DNA of 64,000 bases from Tautonia marina (GCF_009177065.1 NZ_WEZF01000014.1:1-64000), one strand, 5' to 3'; shown: positions 1-8,436, counted from the first letter of the stretch. Notes: a model not told the origin generated them from the letters alone. Numbers and translations: made by a program.

Positions 1-1
1 C

Positions 2-133
2 AACCGATTCGTTGCAAGATATGGAGGTGGAAGTAATTGGATCGTGCCCGATCACGAGCGATTGAGTTCCGTATGCAAAACATTATTGCTTCAGGCGCGC
101 GAACGGCTGGGTGGAACTGGTGCGAAGACTTGA
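2..133 (+). CDS. 3' end of an unidentified gene (5' truncated by window edge)
   Basis: Frame 2 is open from the first base to a TGA at 131-133 and encodes 43 residues, ending in ...RLGGTGAKT. It contains a plausible amphipathic stretch (SSVCKTLLLQARERL) and no frame-breaking low-complexity sequence. It lies 67 bases upstream of, and in the same direction as, the PH-domain gene. I do not recognise the family, and a chance open frame of this length is possible, so confidence is low. Confidence 0.3.
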   Translation, partial: NRFVARYGGGSNWIVPDHERLSSVCKTLLLQARERLGGTGAKT

Positions 134-200
134 TCAGCGGTGGGTGGCTAGAATCATCCTGCTCCCAGCGGGTGGCAACCAAACTTAATGGAACCTAGCT

Positions 201-944
201 ATGAGTACAACTTTTCAGCCTGGGCTGCAAACAGAGCAGACTATTTACCAGGCCCATCCGGCCATGTTTCGCAACAGTCCCATTGGTTTCCTGATTTGTA
301 TCGTACTGATTCCCTTTCTGGGTCTGGGTTTGCTTCTGCTTTTCGTGTGGTGGTTGAATACTCTGGGAACCACTCTCACGGTTACAGACCGTCGAACCAT
401 ACTCAGAAAAGGGTTGCTTTCGAAATACACAAATGAAGTTTTTCATGAGGATGTGAGAAATGTTCAGGTCGGACAGACTTTCTTTCAGCGCATCTTCCGA
501 GTCGGTTTCATAGGAATATCAAGTGCAGGACAAGCAGGAATTGAAATAGGGGTAAACGGAATTCCCTCGCCGAATCGAGTCAAGGAAATCCTTGATCAAG
601 CGCGTCACAATCACAAGAGATCAGTCTCGCAGTCCTCTTCGGCCCGCTCGACTCCAGACACTCATCAATCGGCCACGAACTCCGCAGTAACGAAGGCCAT
701 GCCCTCTGCCACACCAGCTACACCTCCTCCGATCCCATTGGATGGCCAGATTGAGAATGCGGAATCAGCTTATATTGTTAAGCTCAGAGAACATGGACAA
801 GGATTAATCGACTTTCTTGCATACGTCGCTTCGTTTGTCTGGGTCAGTCGTCTACCTGATTGGGCCCAGCCTATTGTCTGGGGACTCTTGGTTTCCGTTC
901 CGTTAATTGTCCTATTGGCAATTTCGTTTAAAGCGATTGGTTAG
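201..944 (+). CDS. PH domain-containing membrane protein (bPH2/YdbS-like)
   Basis: This 247-residue protein begins with a short cytosolic tail followed by a hydrophobic segment at about residues 27-51 (PIGFLICIVLIPFLG...). A bacterial PH-like core follows at about 55-135, with the pattern LTVTDRRTILRKGLL, the 'EVFHEDVRNVQV' strand and 'GISSAGQAGIEI', as in the bPH_2 family. A Ser/Thr/Pro-rich linker (about 140-185) leads to a second membrane helix at the C-terminus (about 215-245). Such proteins are membrane-anchored with unknown ligands. Codon use is clearly AT-richer than in most of the window, which may indicate transfer. The ATG at 201 was chosen because it is the first in frame; an upstream Shine-Dalgarno sequence is weak. 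Confidence 0.75.
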   Translation: MSTTFQPGLQTEQTIYQAHPAMFRNSPIGFLICIVLIPFLGLGLLLLFVWWLNTLGTTLTVTDRRTILRKGLLSKYTNEVFHEDVRNVQVGQTFFQRIFRVGFIGISSAGQAGIEIGVNGIPSPNRVKEILDQARHNHKRSVSQSSSARSTPDTHQSATNSAVTKAMPSATPATPPPIPLDGQIENAESAYIVKLREHGQGLIDFLAYVASFVWVSRLPDWAQPIVWGLLVSVPLIVLLAISFKAIG

Positions 945-979
945 GTTGACCACAGAGGGTGGCGCGGGCGGCCTCGGGC

Positions 980-1050
980 GGGTGGCACTGGTAGACGCAA
1001 TCGCATACTCACATGAAAATTTGGGTGGCACTGGTGACTTCACCAGTGTC
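980..1050. repeat. Family A palindromic element (GGGTGGCACTGGTGA type)
   Basis: GGGTGGCACTGG occurs at 980 and again at 1023. The second copy continues into a perfect hairpin at 1029-1048 (CACTGGTGA-CT-TCACCAGTG). The same motif bounds elements at 49121-49307 and 51664-51855. The stop codon of the minus-strand gene 1040-1420 lies inside this hairpin. Confidence 0.75.
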
Positions 1051-1420
1051 CCTTCTGCTTGGCCGAACCGATGGCCTGCCTTCCCCCGTTCGTCGTTTCC
1101 AGACCCGTCGCGTCAGTGGGCCAATTGCCAGGTCGACCGGATCGACCCGGCTTTGTTCTGACGACGATTACGATCAATCTCACGAGGTCGGTCACAGGCG
1201 ATTCGCCATGAGGGCGGTTCTTCCTCAGCGAGCGCAAGGCCTGATTCACCGCCTCGTCGGTCGGAAATGCCGTGCGGACCTCAGCAGACAACAGGGCGAG
1301 GTTCGTACCGGCCTGATAGCGTTTGAGATACTTCCCCCGAACGCCCTGCTTGAGATCTTTGGGGCCGTATTCCGGGCGCAGTTCATCCTCGGGCGGCGCC
1401 GTGTCCTGATCCTTCCTCAT
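1040..1420 (-). CDS. Small antitoxin-like protein (GVRGKYxxRYQAGTN family)
   Basis: A 126-residue protein whose first 75 residues match a small-protein family seen in planctomycetes and cyanobacteria: an acidic start, 'GVRGKYLKRYQAGTNLALL' and 'AFPTDEAVNQALRSL'. Members are often found as antitoxin-like partners of PIN or RelE toxins, but no toxin is adjacent here. The ATG at 1420 has a strong upstream GGAGAGGAGG. The open frame continues far upstream of this start, but only this part resembles a protein. The C-terminal residues (after about 80) are atypical and the last ones are encoded by a palindromic element that supplies the stop, so the original C-terminus has probably been replaced. 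A broken paralogue lies at 24342-24500. Confidence 0.6.
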   Translation of the reverse strand: MRKDQDTAPPEDELRPEYGPKDLKQGVRGKYLKRYQAGTNLALLSAEVRTAFPTDEAVNQALRSLRKNRPHGESPVTDLVRLIVIVVRTKPGRSGRPGNWPTDATGLETTNGGRQAIGSAKQKGHW

Positions 1421-1750
1421 CAAGCCTCCTCTCCCGACGCGTGGCCAACCGGGCACTGATGATTCTCGTGCCCTCACCGCGATCGGCGTGTGACACCACC
1501 AGCAGCCTCCCTCCGATCGAATGCCCAAAAGGTCAGGAATCGGTCCTCGTCCTCGGAATGGTCGGGAGGTCCCTTTCTCTCTCGGCAACAGCGAGGGCAC
1601 AGATCTCGTGTTCAAAGCGGGCTGTTGAACGAGGGACGAGCCGGTTGCGCGGATTGGGCGAGGCGATTCGGCAACAGGGGTTGCGGGGGAGGTTGACGAG
1701 GGGGAAGAATGGTCGAGACTTGAAGGAGCTTCCCCGGGAGATTGGTGCTG
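1421..1750. other. Intergenic region, no gene recognised
   Basis: This 330-base spacer separates two divergent genes. It carries the Shine-Dalgarno region of the small protein at its left end and a GAAGGAG/CGGGAG stretch just before the downstream secreted protein at its right end. I see no conserved open frame, hairpin or repeat in it. Confidence 0.5.
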
Positions 1751-3844
1751 ATGATGACGCCCCCTGCGCGACGGACTCGGGCACTCCGGAAACGGACGGG
1801 GGGCGCCCGGTTGGGCTTCGAGGGCCTGGAGGAGCGGGTGGTCTTGTCGGCAATGGTGCCGGCGGACATCGACGGAGACGGGCGGTCGGATTTTGCCGTC
1901 TATGACTTCAGCGCTCGCCAGGGATTCGGGACGTTCACGGTCGAGCAATCGAGCGGCGGACGGGTGCAGAAGGCCTTCGGGGGGGCGGCCGATCGGCCGG
2001 TCGTGGGAGACTACGACGGTGATGGCCGGTCGGACCTGGGGGTGTTCGGGTTCAGTCCGGTCGATGGATTCAGCCGGTTTGCGATCTTGCCGTCGAGGGG
2101 GGGATCGGCCTTTCTTCAGGGGTTCGGCGGGGCGGCCGATCAGCCGGTCGCAGGGGATTTTGACGGCGACGGCATCACCGACGTCGCCGTCTACGGGTTC
2201 AGCCCCGATGACCAGGCCCACCGCTTCGCCGTCTTGCTCTCCGACGGCCCGAGCGTGCAGCACCCGAACGGCGTGATCATGCTGCCGATCGGAGAGGCCG
2301 CCGACGTGCCGGTGGTCGGTGACTTCGACGGCGACGGCCGCGATGACCTCGGCGTTTACGGCCCGAGCGGCACCGACGGCTTCAGCCGGTTCCGGGTCGT
2401 GCTGTCCGGCGGCCCGAGCGCCGAGCATCCGACCGGCCTCATCGTGCGGCCGTTTGGCGGGCTCGACGACCTGCCGGCGATCGGCGACTACACCGGCGAC
2501 GGTCGGGCCGACCTGGCGGTGGCCGGGTTCAGCCCGGTCGAGGGGTTCCGACGGTTCGCAATCTTGCCGTCGGAGGGGACTTCGGGCCGATCGGTTCCCT
2601 TCGGGGGCTTCGACGATCGGCCGGTGCCGCTCGACACCGAGGGAGACGGGATCACCGACATCGCCGTTTATGGGTTCAGCCGGTTCGCGGTCTTGCCGTC
2701 GAGCGGATCGGGGGCGTTTGCGGTGCCGATGGGCGCGGCGCAGAGCATCCCGATGCCCTCTCCGGCAATTGCTTCGGTGCCGATCGGTTCTCCGGGACCG
2801 GGACCGGGCCGGCCGACCTTTCAGATTGACTGGGTGAACCGAGGGACGGCGACCGACCAGTTCTCGGCCGCCGAGCGTCGGGTGATCGACCGCGCGATCG
2901 AGATCTGGGAAGGCGTGATCCTCGACATCAACCGGCCCGACAACACGATGCGGATCCGGTTCCAGGGAGGGGCGTTCTCGGGGCTCGACATGGGAGACAC
3001 GCTCGGCCTGGCCACGGTCCGTTACGACGCGAGCGGCCCGTTCGAGGCAACGATCCAGCTTGACGCCGACGGCGGCGGCCGAGGGTGGTACGTCGATCCG
3101 ACCCCGGCCGACGACCTCGAATTCGCGGGGGCCGCCTCGCCGACGTTCCTGGTTCACGGGCCTGCGGATCAGTTCGACCTGCTCTCGACGGTCGTCCACG
3201 AGATCGGCCATGCGCTCGGCTTCGGCATCGACTTCGCCAACCGCCTGGGGTCCGGTCTGTCTCCCTGGCCCGGGGGTGGTCTGATCTATCAGGGGCCGAC
3301 CGGCGCTCGGGCCGTCTTCAACGACGCCGTAGACCACCTCGACCCGATCGAGCACGCCTACGACCTGCTGACGGCCGACGCCTTCGTCGGCACCCGCGCG
3401 TATCCGACGGCGTTGAACCTGCAACTGCTGGTCGATGCCTACGGCTACCGGGTGTTCGTTCCCCCGTTGCCTCTCGACGTGAGGCCGCCGCGGATCCTCG
3501 ATGCCCGGATCGCCTCACTCGGGGTCGGCAACCTGATTGTCTCGGTCGATTTCGACGAGGGGATCGACCTGACCGGGGCTCGTGATCCGTCGCGATACGC
3601 CCTGCTGCGGCCCCAGGGGGCCGACTTCGTGCCGGTCGCGTCGCCCTTCACCTCGGCCACCTTCGATGTGAGCCGCCTTCGGCTTCGCCTGCGGCTGCGA
3701 TCGGGCGTCATGCCGGCTCCCGGCTGGCTCCTGGTTGTGCCTGGCCTCGGCCCGAATGCGATCACCGACCTGGCCGGCAACGCGCTGGACGGGAACCAGG
3801 ACGGATTGTCCGGGCCGGACGCGGTGGTCACGCTCCGGTTCTGA
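1751..3844 (+). CDS. Secreted FG-GAP repeat protein with metzincin-like protease domain
   Basis: A 697-residue protein. The N-terminus is Arg-rich and carries the planctomycete motif 'GLEERVVLS', associated with cell-surface/secreted proteins. Six FG-GAP/VCBS-like repeats follow at about residues 35-320, each built on D(F/Y)DGDGxxDxxVYGFS, which probably bind calcium and fold as part of a propeller. After a Pro-rich spacer a zinc-protease-like domain includes 'VVHEIGHALGFG' (His 483), the HExxHxxG motif of M10-type metzincins. The residue expected to be the third ligand (position 11 of the motif) is Ile with Asp next to it, so the zinc site is not canonical. A C-terminal Ig/Ca-like beta domain completes the protein. 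ATG 1751 or 1754 may be the start; a TTG at 1742 is also in frame. Confidence 0.8.
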   Translation: MMTPPARRTRALRKRTGGARLGFEGLEERVVLSAMVPADIDGDGRSDFAVYDFSARQGFGTFTVEQSSGGRVQKAFGGAADRPVVGDYDGDGRSDLGVFGFSPVDGFSRFAILPSRGGSAFLQGFGGAADQPVAGDFDGDGITDVAVYGFSPDDQAHRFAVLLSDGPSVQHPNGVIMLPIGEAADVPVVGDFDGDGRDDLGVYGPSGTDGFSRFRVVLSGGPSAEHPTGLIVRPFGGLDDLPAIGDYTGDGRADLAVAGFSPVEGFRRFAILPSEGTSGRSVPFGGFDDRPVPLDTEGDGITDIAVYGFSRFAVLPSSGSGAFAVPMGAAQSIPMPSPAIASVPIGSPGPGPGRPTFQIDWVNRGTATDQFSAAERRVIDRAIEIWEGVILDINRPDNTMRIRFQGGAFSGLDMGDTLGLATVRYDASGPFEATIQLDADGGGRGWYVDPTPADDLEFAGAASPTFLVHGPADQFDLLSTVVHEIGHALGFGIDFANRLGSGLSPWPGGGLIYQGPTGARAVFNDAVDHLDPIEHAYDLLTADAFVGTRAYPTALNLQLLVDAYGYRVFVPPLPLDVRPPRILDARIASLGVGNLIVSVDFDEGIDLTGARDPSRYALLRPQGADFVPVASPFTSATFDVSRLRLRLRLRSGVMPAPGWLLVVPGLGPNAITDLAGNALDGNQDGLSGPDAVVTLRF

Positions 3845-3862
3845 GGCGATTCGACCGCCTTC

Positions 3863-4228
3863 TCAGGACAGGCCGAGCCAGTCGAGAATGCGGGCGAAGA
3901 CCTCGGAAGCATCGGGAGCGTCCACCGATTCGCGGCGGAGTTCCTGAAGATCGGGGCCGAGGTATCGAACGAGGAAGCGGCGCCGGTGGCCGTCGTAGAG
4001 GACGAAGACCATCGGCCGCTTGAGCCGGTCCTCAAACGCGGAAACGGTCGATAGGCCGAGGGCCTCGTGCGAGGTACTCGGCACAAGCACCTGGCCATAG
4101 GGGCCTGACGCGAGCCAGGAGGCGAAGGCTCGCATCGGCTCCTGACGCCAGCCGTAGTCCTCAATCAATTCCTCGTAGAAGGCGTCGATGTCTTCCCAGC
4201 GATCAGTGGGCACAATGAATTCCACCAA
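3863..4228 (-). CDS. Hypothetical protein
   Basis: A 121-residue soluble protein that starts MVEFIVPTDRWEDIDAFY and ends ARILDWLGLS. It alternates hydrophobic and charged residues in a way typical of a small alpha/beta fold, and has no signal peptide or membrane segment. I do not recognise the family. It is convergent with the FG-GAP protein gene and downstream of, and co-oriented with, the TetR gene, but a palindromic repeat separates the two. Confidence 0.6.
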   Translation of the reverse strand: MVEFIVPTDRWEDIDAFYEELIEDYGWRQEPMRAFASWLASGPYGQVLVPSTSHEALGLSTVSAFEDRLKRPMVFVLYDGHRRRFLVRYLGPDLQELRRESVDAPDASEVFARILDWLGLS

Positions 4229-4254
4229 AGAAGTTTCATGCTATCAAATTTCAT

Positions 4255-4322
4255 GAAGTACGTCGAATCCTCGAAGACGCACCATCTCGGGCAAAGGTGT
4301 GTCTTCGACGACTCGAAATACC
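4255..4322. repeat. Family B palindromic element (TCCTCGAAGACGCACC type)
   Basis: The left arm at 4261-4283 (CGTCGAATCCTCGAAGACGC...) is imperfectly complementary to the right arm at 4296-4317 (GGTGTGTCTTCGACGACTCGA). The same two arms in the same order occur at 47632-47706. The element lies between the TetR gene and a hypothetical gene on the minus strand and could form a stem in their transcripts. Confidence 0.7.
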
Positions 4323-4381
4323 CGAGACCACGTGCCCGCGTCAATCGGATGGGGCGGCGCGGGCCGGGCGGGCGGCTTGAT

Positions 4382-5032
4382 TCAACCGAGCGAGAACGGA
4401 GGCAAGGCCACACGCCCTCGACGGCCTGTGCCGATCCCGTAAAGGAACGCGTTGACCAGTTCATCGGCCAGTTCCAGGCGCAGGCGATCCCGAGCATCGG
4501 GGATTCGAGTCAAGAGATGAAGATGCGTATCCAGAATTGAGCAGAACATCAAGGCCAGTGCGCCGGCGTCTCCGCCTCGTAAGGCCTTCTGATCGAGGCC
4601 GTCGAGCATGACCTGGCGGACGATCTCGAACCGCAGGGCACCGATTGCGTCCATGAATTCGGAAATCCCGGGGATGGACGGGCCGAAGCTCGTCTGAAAC
4701 ATCAATCGAGGGACGCGGAGATCCGCCAGGCAGAAACGGAACGACCCCCGCGCGATGGCCCGGAGCCGATCGGCACAGCCCTCGATGCTGCCCAGGATTT
4801 GGCCGAGTTCTTGATACGCCTGGTCATGTTTCCATCGAACGAGCCGTTTGAATAGATCGTCTTTCCCGGAACAGTAGTAGTAGAGAACCGGAGCGGTCAC
4901 GCCCACGGCGTTGATGATTTCACGAACACTGGTGGCCTCGTAACCTTTCTGGGCGAAGAGGGTCAGCGCGGCGTCGAGCAGACGTTCCTCGGTGGCGTTG
5001 GTCGGGGGGCGGACCGTGTCGAGCCTCGTCAC
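4382..5032 (-). CDS. TetR/AcrR family transcriptional regulator
   Basis: This 216-residue protein has an N-terminal helix-turn-helix at about residues 14-60: ERLLDAALTLFAQKGYEATS, then 'REIINAVGVTAPVLYYYCSGKDDLF', the typical TetR_N signature. The remainder is the helical ligand-binding/dimer domain. Its start overlaps the stop of the upstream redoxin/monooxygenase gene by four bases (ATGA), so the two are co-transcribed and translationally coupled. The likely target is the dyad at 6988-7005 in front of that operon, giving autoregulation. The ligand cannot be read from the sequence. Confidence 0.9.
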   Translation of the reverse strand: MTRLDTVRPPTNATEERLLDAALTLFAQKGYEATSVREIINAVGVTAPVLYYYCSGKDDLFKRLVRWKHDQAYQELGQILGSIEGCADRLRAIARGSFRFCLADLRVPRLMFQTSFGPSIPGISEFMDAIGALRFEIVRQVMLDGLDQKALRGGDAGALALMFCSILDTHLHLLTRIPDARDRLRLELADELVNAFLYGIGTGRRGRVALPPFSLG

Positions 5033-6930
5033 GGTCTGGGCTCCGGCGCGAGACGCGGTTGTCGGGCGTCGTGCCCGAGGTTGTCGAGAATCACGTGAAT
5101 CACGTCCTCCGTCCGCTCGGCGGCGATCAGGAAGAAGCAGAACAACATTTCGTCATTTGTGCCATCTCCCCAGGTGACGCGCCGGGGAGGACGGCTCGGG
5201 TTCGAGGGGTTCTCGGCCGAATTGTCGAAGGCGGCCCGGACTTCCAGACGCGTTCCGGCGGGTAAGGTAAAGGGGCGCTCGTAATAGTACTCGTCTTGCC
5301 AGTTGTAGTTCCAGTGTTCGATGTCGATCAGCGTTGTTTCCTGACCATCGGGCAAGATCGCGGTCACGGTCATGGCCTTGCCGAGCAGGTGCATATGAGG
5401 CACGACACCGACCAGGATCACGTCTCGGGGCAGGGTGTACGACGCCGATCGCTCGACGTGGTTCGCGCCGGCGGGGAGGTCGATCTCATAATCGGCGAGC
5501 CAGATGCTTCCGACGAGCTTTGCCGGCTCCTTGAGCGCCTCGCTAGCCGGTTTCGGGACGAAGAACAGGCCGATTTCCGACTGGTCCGTCTCCTCCTTGC
5601 CTGTGGGGTGGTAGTGCATTTGCACGACCAGATCGGAGCCTCGCTTGAGGTAGCGCCCCATGCCATTGGGGAGCGTCCGAGGCGTGTTGCCGACGGACCA
5701 TCCCCCGAGTGCTCCCGACGGGAAAAATCCCGGCCCGCCGAAATTCGGATACCCCGGCCCCGAGCTGGCCCGGTCCAGTGCGCGGGCGATGCCGCTTTCA
5801 TCCAGGAACAGAACCGCGTGGTGGGCCACTCGGGGGTTGCCGGGATGGAACTCGATGGCCGCCACGAGCCTGTCCTCGTCGAGATCCAGGGGGATCACGA
5901 AGTTCTGAAACAGGTCGGGGCCATCGGCCGGGACCGTGAACGGCTCGGGCATCCGGACGATCAGATCGGGTTGACCGAGGAGCCAGCCTTCGGCGAACGA
6001 CGGCACGGGGGGCAAGTCGGCCTCATCTCCCCTGGCCCGGCCCCCTTCGGCCCAGTCGACCAGCAAGTCCAGCTCACGATCCGTCAGCCGGCGATCGCCG
6101 ACGAACCGCTCATGACCCGAACCGGGAATCCAGGGGGGCATGATCCGGTCCTGCGTCACTTGGACGATCTGACGGGCCCTCCGGGCGGCCTGCTCATACG
6201 TGGCCAGCGCGAACGGGGCCGCCTGCCCTTCGCGGTGGCAGTTCAGGCAGCGTGCCTGGAGGATCGGCGCGATGTCTCGGGTGTAGGTCACTCGGCTCGA
6301 TGCTTCGTCCTCCGGCGGCAGTTCAATCAGGCAGCCGACCGGCTCGGTCTCGGCGATCGAAACGGCCCACCCCCGGCTCGCCGCCTCGATCGCCTCGGCC
6401 AGATAGGCCTGCTCGGCCTGGATGCGACGCCGCCCGAGGGCTTCCCAGGCGTTGTCGATCGCCCCTCGATAGACCAGCCGACCGTCGGAATCCAGCACGA
6501 AGGCCTCGGGAACGTGCGTGGGCCTCAACGCCTCGAACAGCAACCCCGACGCATCCACGAGGATCGGAAACGCCGCCTCGAACTCCCGGAAATGCCGAGC
6601 GATCTCGGCCCGGGTCACGTACGGATCGAAGACGACCCCGAACAGATCGACCCCGACGGCCGAGTCCTTCAGCGTCTCGCCCAGCGCATTGAGCGTCCTG
6701 ATCGAACCGTTCGAGATGGGACACTCGGTCGACAGGAAGACGAACGCCCGGACCCTCTCTTCATCGTTCTGCCCCAGGTCATGGAGTGCCCCGTCCAGAT
6801 CCGCCAGGATCACCGCCAGTGACGGAATCCCGCCGAGCTGCCCCGCCTCCGGCTCGGCCGCCGTCACAAGGCCCGACGCGCCGACACTCCCGATCCCCAA
6901 CAGACCCATGATCGCCACGAGGTTCCGCAT
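5029..6930 (-). CDS. Redoxin - haem c - copper type II monooxygenase-like fusion protein
   Basis: A 633-residue exported protein with signal peptide at 1-24. A thioredoxin/peroxiredoxin-like domain (about 35-200) carries 'STECPIS' with Cys70. One c-type haem motif follows, CLNCH (Cys228, Cys231, His232). The C-terminal half (about 330-610) resembles copper type II, ascorbate-dependent monooxygenases (dopamine beta-hydroxylase fold), with probable copper ligands in 'VAHHAVLF', 'QMHYHPTG' and 'PHMHLLG'. This domain order is recurrent in planctomycetes but the substrate is unknown; it presumably acts in the periplasm. The start at 6930 has GGGAGAA upstream, and an open frame continuing to 7077 is not supported. 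The gene overlaps tetR by ATGA. The paralogue at 52031-53461 lacks the redoxin domain. Confidence 0.85.
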   Translation of the reverse strand: MRNLVAIMGLLGIGSVGASGLVTAAEPEAGQLGGIPSLAVILADLDGALHDLGQNDEERVRAFVFLSTECPISNGSIRTLNALGETLKDSAVGVDLFGVVFDPYVTRAEIARHFREFEAAFPILVDASGLLFEALRPTHVPEAFVLDSDGRLVYRGAIDNAWEALGRRRIQAEQAYLAEAIEAASRGWAVSIAETEPVGCLIELPPEDEASSRVTYTRDIAPILQARCLNCHREGQAAPFALATYEQAARRARQIVQVTQDRIMPPWIPGSGHERFVGDRRLTDRELDLLVDWAEGGRARGDEADLPPVPSFAEGWLLGQPDLIVRMPEPFTVPADGPDLFQNFVIPLDLDEDRLVAAIEFHPGNPRVAHHAVLFLDESGIARALDRASSGPGYPNFGGPGFFPSGALGGWSVGNTPRTLPNGMGRYLKRGSDLVVQMHYHPTGKEETDQSEIGLFFVPKPASEALKEPAKLVGSIWLADYEIDLPAGANHVERSASYTLPRDVILVGVVPHMHLLGKAMTVTAILPDGQETTLIDIEHWNYNWQDEYYYERPFTLPAGTRLEVRAAFDNSAENPSNPSRPPRRVTWGDGTNDEMLFCFFLIAAERTEDVIHVILDNLGHDARQPRLAPEPRP

Positions 6931-6987
6931 GTCCGATTCTCCCTGCAAAGTGGTCCCCACCAGGAATGGCGGTTTTCCGAGAATTAC

Positions 6988-7005
6988 CGAACTAGCGCTC
7001 GTTAG
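6988..7005. promoter_or_regulatory. Putative TetR operator upstream of the redoxin/monooxygenase-tetR operon
   Basis: CGAACTAGCGCTCGTTAG is an 18 bp dyad centred on AGCGCT, with 14 of 18 positions symmetric. It lies about 58 bases upstream of the first gene of an operon that ends in a TetR regulator. AGCGCT-centred dyads with TAAC/GTTA flanks are common TetR operators. The assignment rests on position and symmetry only. Confidence 0.5.
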
Positions 7006-7090
7006 GTTTCGTCTGAAGTGGATTTTCTCCGGTCGATCGCGCGTTGAACGGGCAAGGTGGGTCTTCAAGGGCGCCACACACCCGACTCGG

Positions 7091-8308
7091 CTACTGCGGC
7101 GGGGAGGGCTTGGCGATGGCGATTTGGAGGCCGAGCGCGTTGGCCGAGTCGATGGCGGAGACGGCGTTGCGGTGGGGGGTGGTGAAGTCGGCCATCAGGA
7201 GCATGCCGGAGCGGAGGGTGTCGGCGCGGGCCTGGCGGAGGCGGTCGGTCAGCTCGGCGAGGTCGATCGGTTCGCGGTCGACGGAGATGCGCCCCTGGGG
7301 GTCGATCTCGACGAGGATGTACTCGTCGAGCAGCTCGTCGAGCGTCCGCATTTGCTGGGCGACGGCGTCGGGATCTTCGGGGTCGGGGGTCGGGATTTCG
7401 AGGGTCTTGAAGTAGAGGGTCGTGGCGGTGACGAGGAAGAACAGGACGAGCTGAAAGGCGACGTCGACCATGGCCGTCAGGTCGATCTCCTCGGGCTCGT
7501 CCCGAGGCTCGGCAGCGAGGGTGAAGGAGGCGGCCTCCTCGTCCTCGTCGGCCGGGTCGAACAGGCCGAACAGCTCGGCGCTGGTGAGGGTTTCGGACGA
7601 GGTTTCGACGATCGGGGCGGCGCGGCGGTCGGAGAGATCGGGCGCGGGGATCGGCTCGGCGTCGAACTCGGAATCGGCCTCGCGCTCATCCTCGGTTTCG
7701 GCAGCGATGGAGGCATCTGAAGCAGGGGGCAGCGTGTCGGGACGCGGGACGGCGGCCGGGGGAGGCGCCGGCGCCGGCTCCGGGCGCGAGGAGCGCGGGG
7801 GCTTGGGGGACCGAGGGGGCAGCTCGACGGTCCGTTCCTGCTCATCGGCGTCAGCGTCAGCCTCGGCCCTGGCGGTGTCGGCCTTGGCGTCGGTGGCGAG
7901 CGGAGGGGCGGGGATCGAGTCGTCGAAGTCGGAGTCGGTGTCGTCGGCGTCGAGCGGGAGGGGTTCGAACTCCTCGGCGACCTCGGCAAGCTCAATCACC
8001 TCGTCGTCCTCGTTGTCCTCGACAACGTTGGCGTCGAGGATCGGCTCCCGGTCGTCGGGTGGAGGAGGAGCGGCGGGACGGATCGTCTTCGGCGACTCGG
8101 TGCGCGGCGAGGGGGGTTCCTCCGCGCCGTAGGAGGGTAACAGCTCGGGAGTGTCGCCGATCCGGGCCCACGAGGCACTCGACCCGGCCGGTCGGACCAG
8201 GTCATCGGCCCGGATCGCCCCCGAGGCAACCGCCGCGCGCACGGCCTCGGTGCTGAGGCTTCGCTCGGCTTCGAGGCGGTCGGTGTGGAAGATGTCCCAG
8301 TTGGCCAT
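7091..8308 (-). CDS. ExbD/TolR-type protein with N-terminal GYF_2-like domain and long acidic linker
   Basis: A 405-residue protein in three parts. Residues 1-60 (MANWDIFHTDRLEAERSL... 'WARIGD') resemble a GYF_2-type adaptor domain. Residues about 65-270 are a disordered, highly acidic, Pro/Ala/Asp/Glu-rich linker. The C-terminal 135 residues are ExbD/TolR: 'EIDLTAMVDVAFQLVLFFLVTATT', with the membrane Asp of the proton path (DLTAMVD), then the periplasmic domain. It would work with the ExbB-like protein at 8924-9670 to couple proton flow to a periplasmic process. Having a large cytosolic linker before the membrane helix is unusual, since ExbD normally has a short N-terminus. The start at 8308 was chosen because sequence upstream belongs to a repeat. 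Confidence 0.8.
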   Translation of the reverse strand: MANWDIFHTDRLEAERSLSTEAVRAAVASGAIRADDLVRPAGSSASWARIGDTPELLPSYGAEEPPSPRTESPKTIRPAAPPPPDDREPILDANVVEDNEDDEVIELAEVAEEFEPLPLDADDTDSDFDDSIPAPPLATDAKADTARAEADADADEQERTVELPPRSPKPPRSSRPEPAPAPPPAAVPRPDTLPPASDASIAAETEDEREADSEFDAEPIPAPDLSDRRAAPIVETSSETLTSAELFGLFDPADEDEEAASFTLAAEPRDEPEEIDLTAMVDVAFQLVLFFLVTATTLYFKTLEIPTPDPEDPDAVAQQMRTLDELLDEYILVEIDPQGRISVDREPIDLAELTDRLRQARADTLRSGMLLMADFTTPHRNAVSAIDSANALGLQIAIAKPSPPQ

Positions 8309-8317
8309 TGGTTCTTG

Positions 8318-8436
8318 GGAGTAGGCAGGAGGCGGTCGGCAGGAGGCAGTCAGGAGAAGACAGAGGGCGGTAGGCAGTAGGCGGCTTCCGATGTCTTTCT
8401 GCCGACTGCCTCCTGCCTCGTGCCTACTGCCCTTCG
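8318..8436. repeat. Family C repeat (GGCAGTAGGC/GGCAGGAGGC units, inverted)
   Basis: Short units such as GTAGGCAGGAGGC, GGCAGGAGGCAGTC and GGCAGTAGGC occur at 8324-8385, and their complements (GCCGACTGCCTCCTGCC, GTGCCTACTGCCC) at 8401-8435, so the region can fold into a long imperfect hairpin. It lies between two exbD genes, and the TAG of the upstream exbD comes from one of its GGCAGTAGG units. Confidence 0.7.

Noticed and set aside
1421-3424. Upstream extension of the minus-strand frame ending at 1040
   Set aside because: It lies antisense to the FG-GAP protein gene and has an Arg/Pro/Glu-rich composition. Only the part from ATG 1420 resembles a protein family and has a ribosome-binding site.
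5296-6822. Plus-strand open frame opposite the redoxin/monooxygenase gene
   Set aside because: It is a shadow frame; the minus strand has the haem, thiol and copper motifs.
8318-8436. Start of the long exbD gene at 8524
   Set aside because: The extra residues would be encoded by the family C repeat and by sequence antisense to neighbouring coding DNA. MANWDIF at 8308 begins the recognisable domain.
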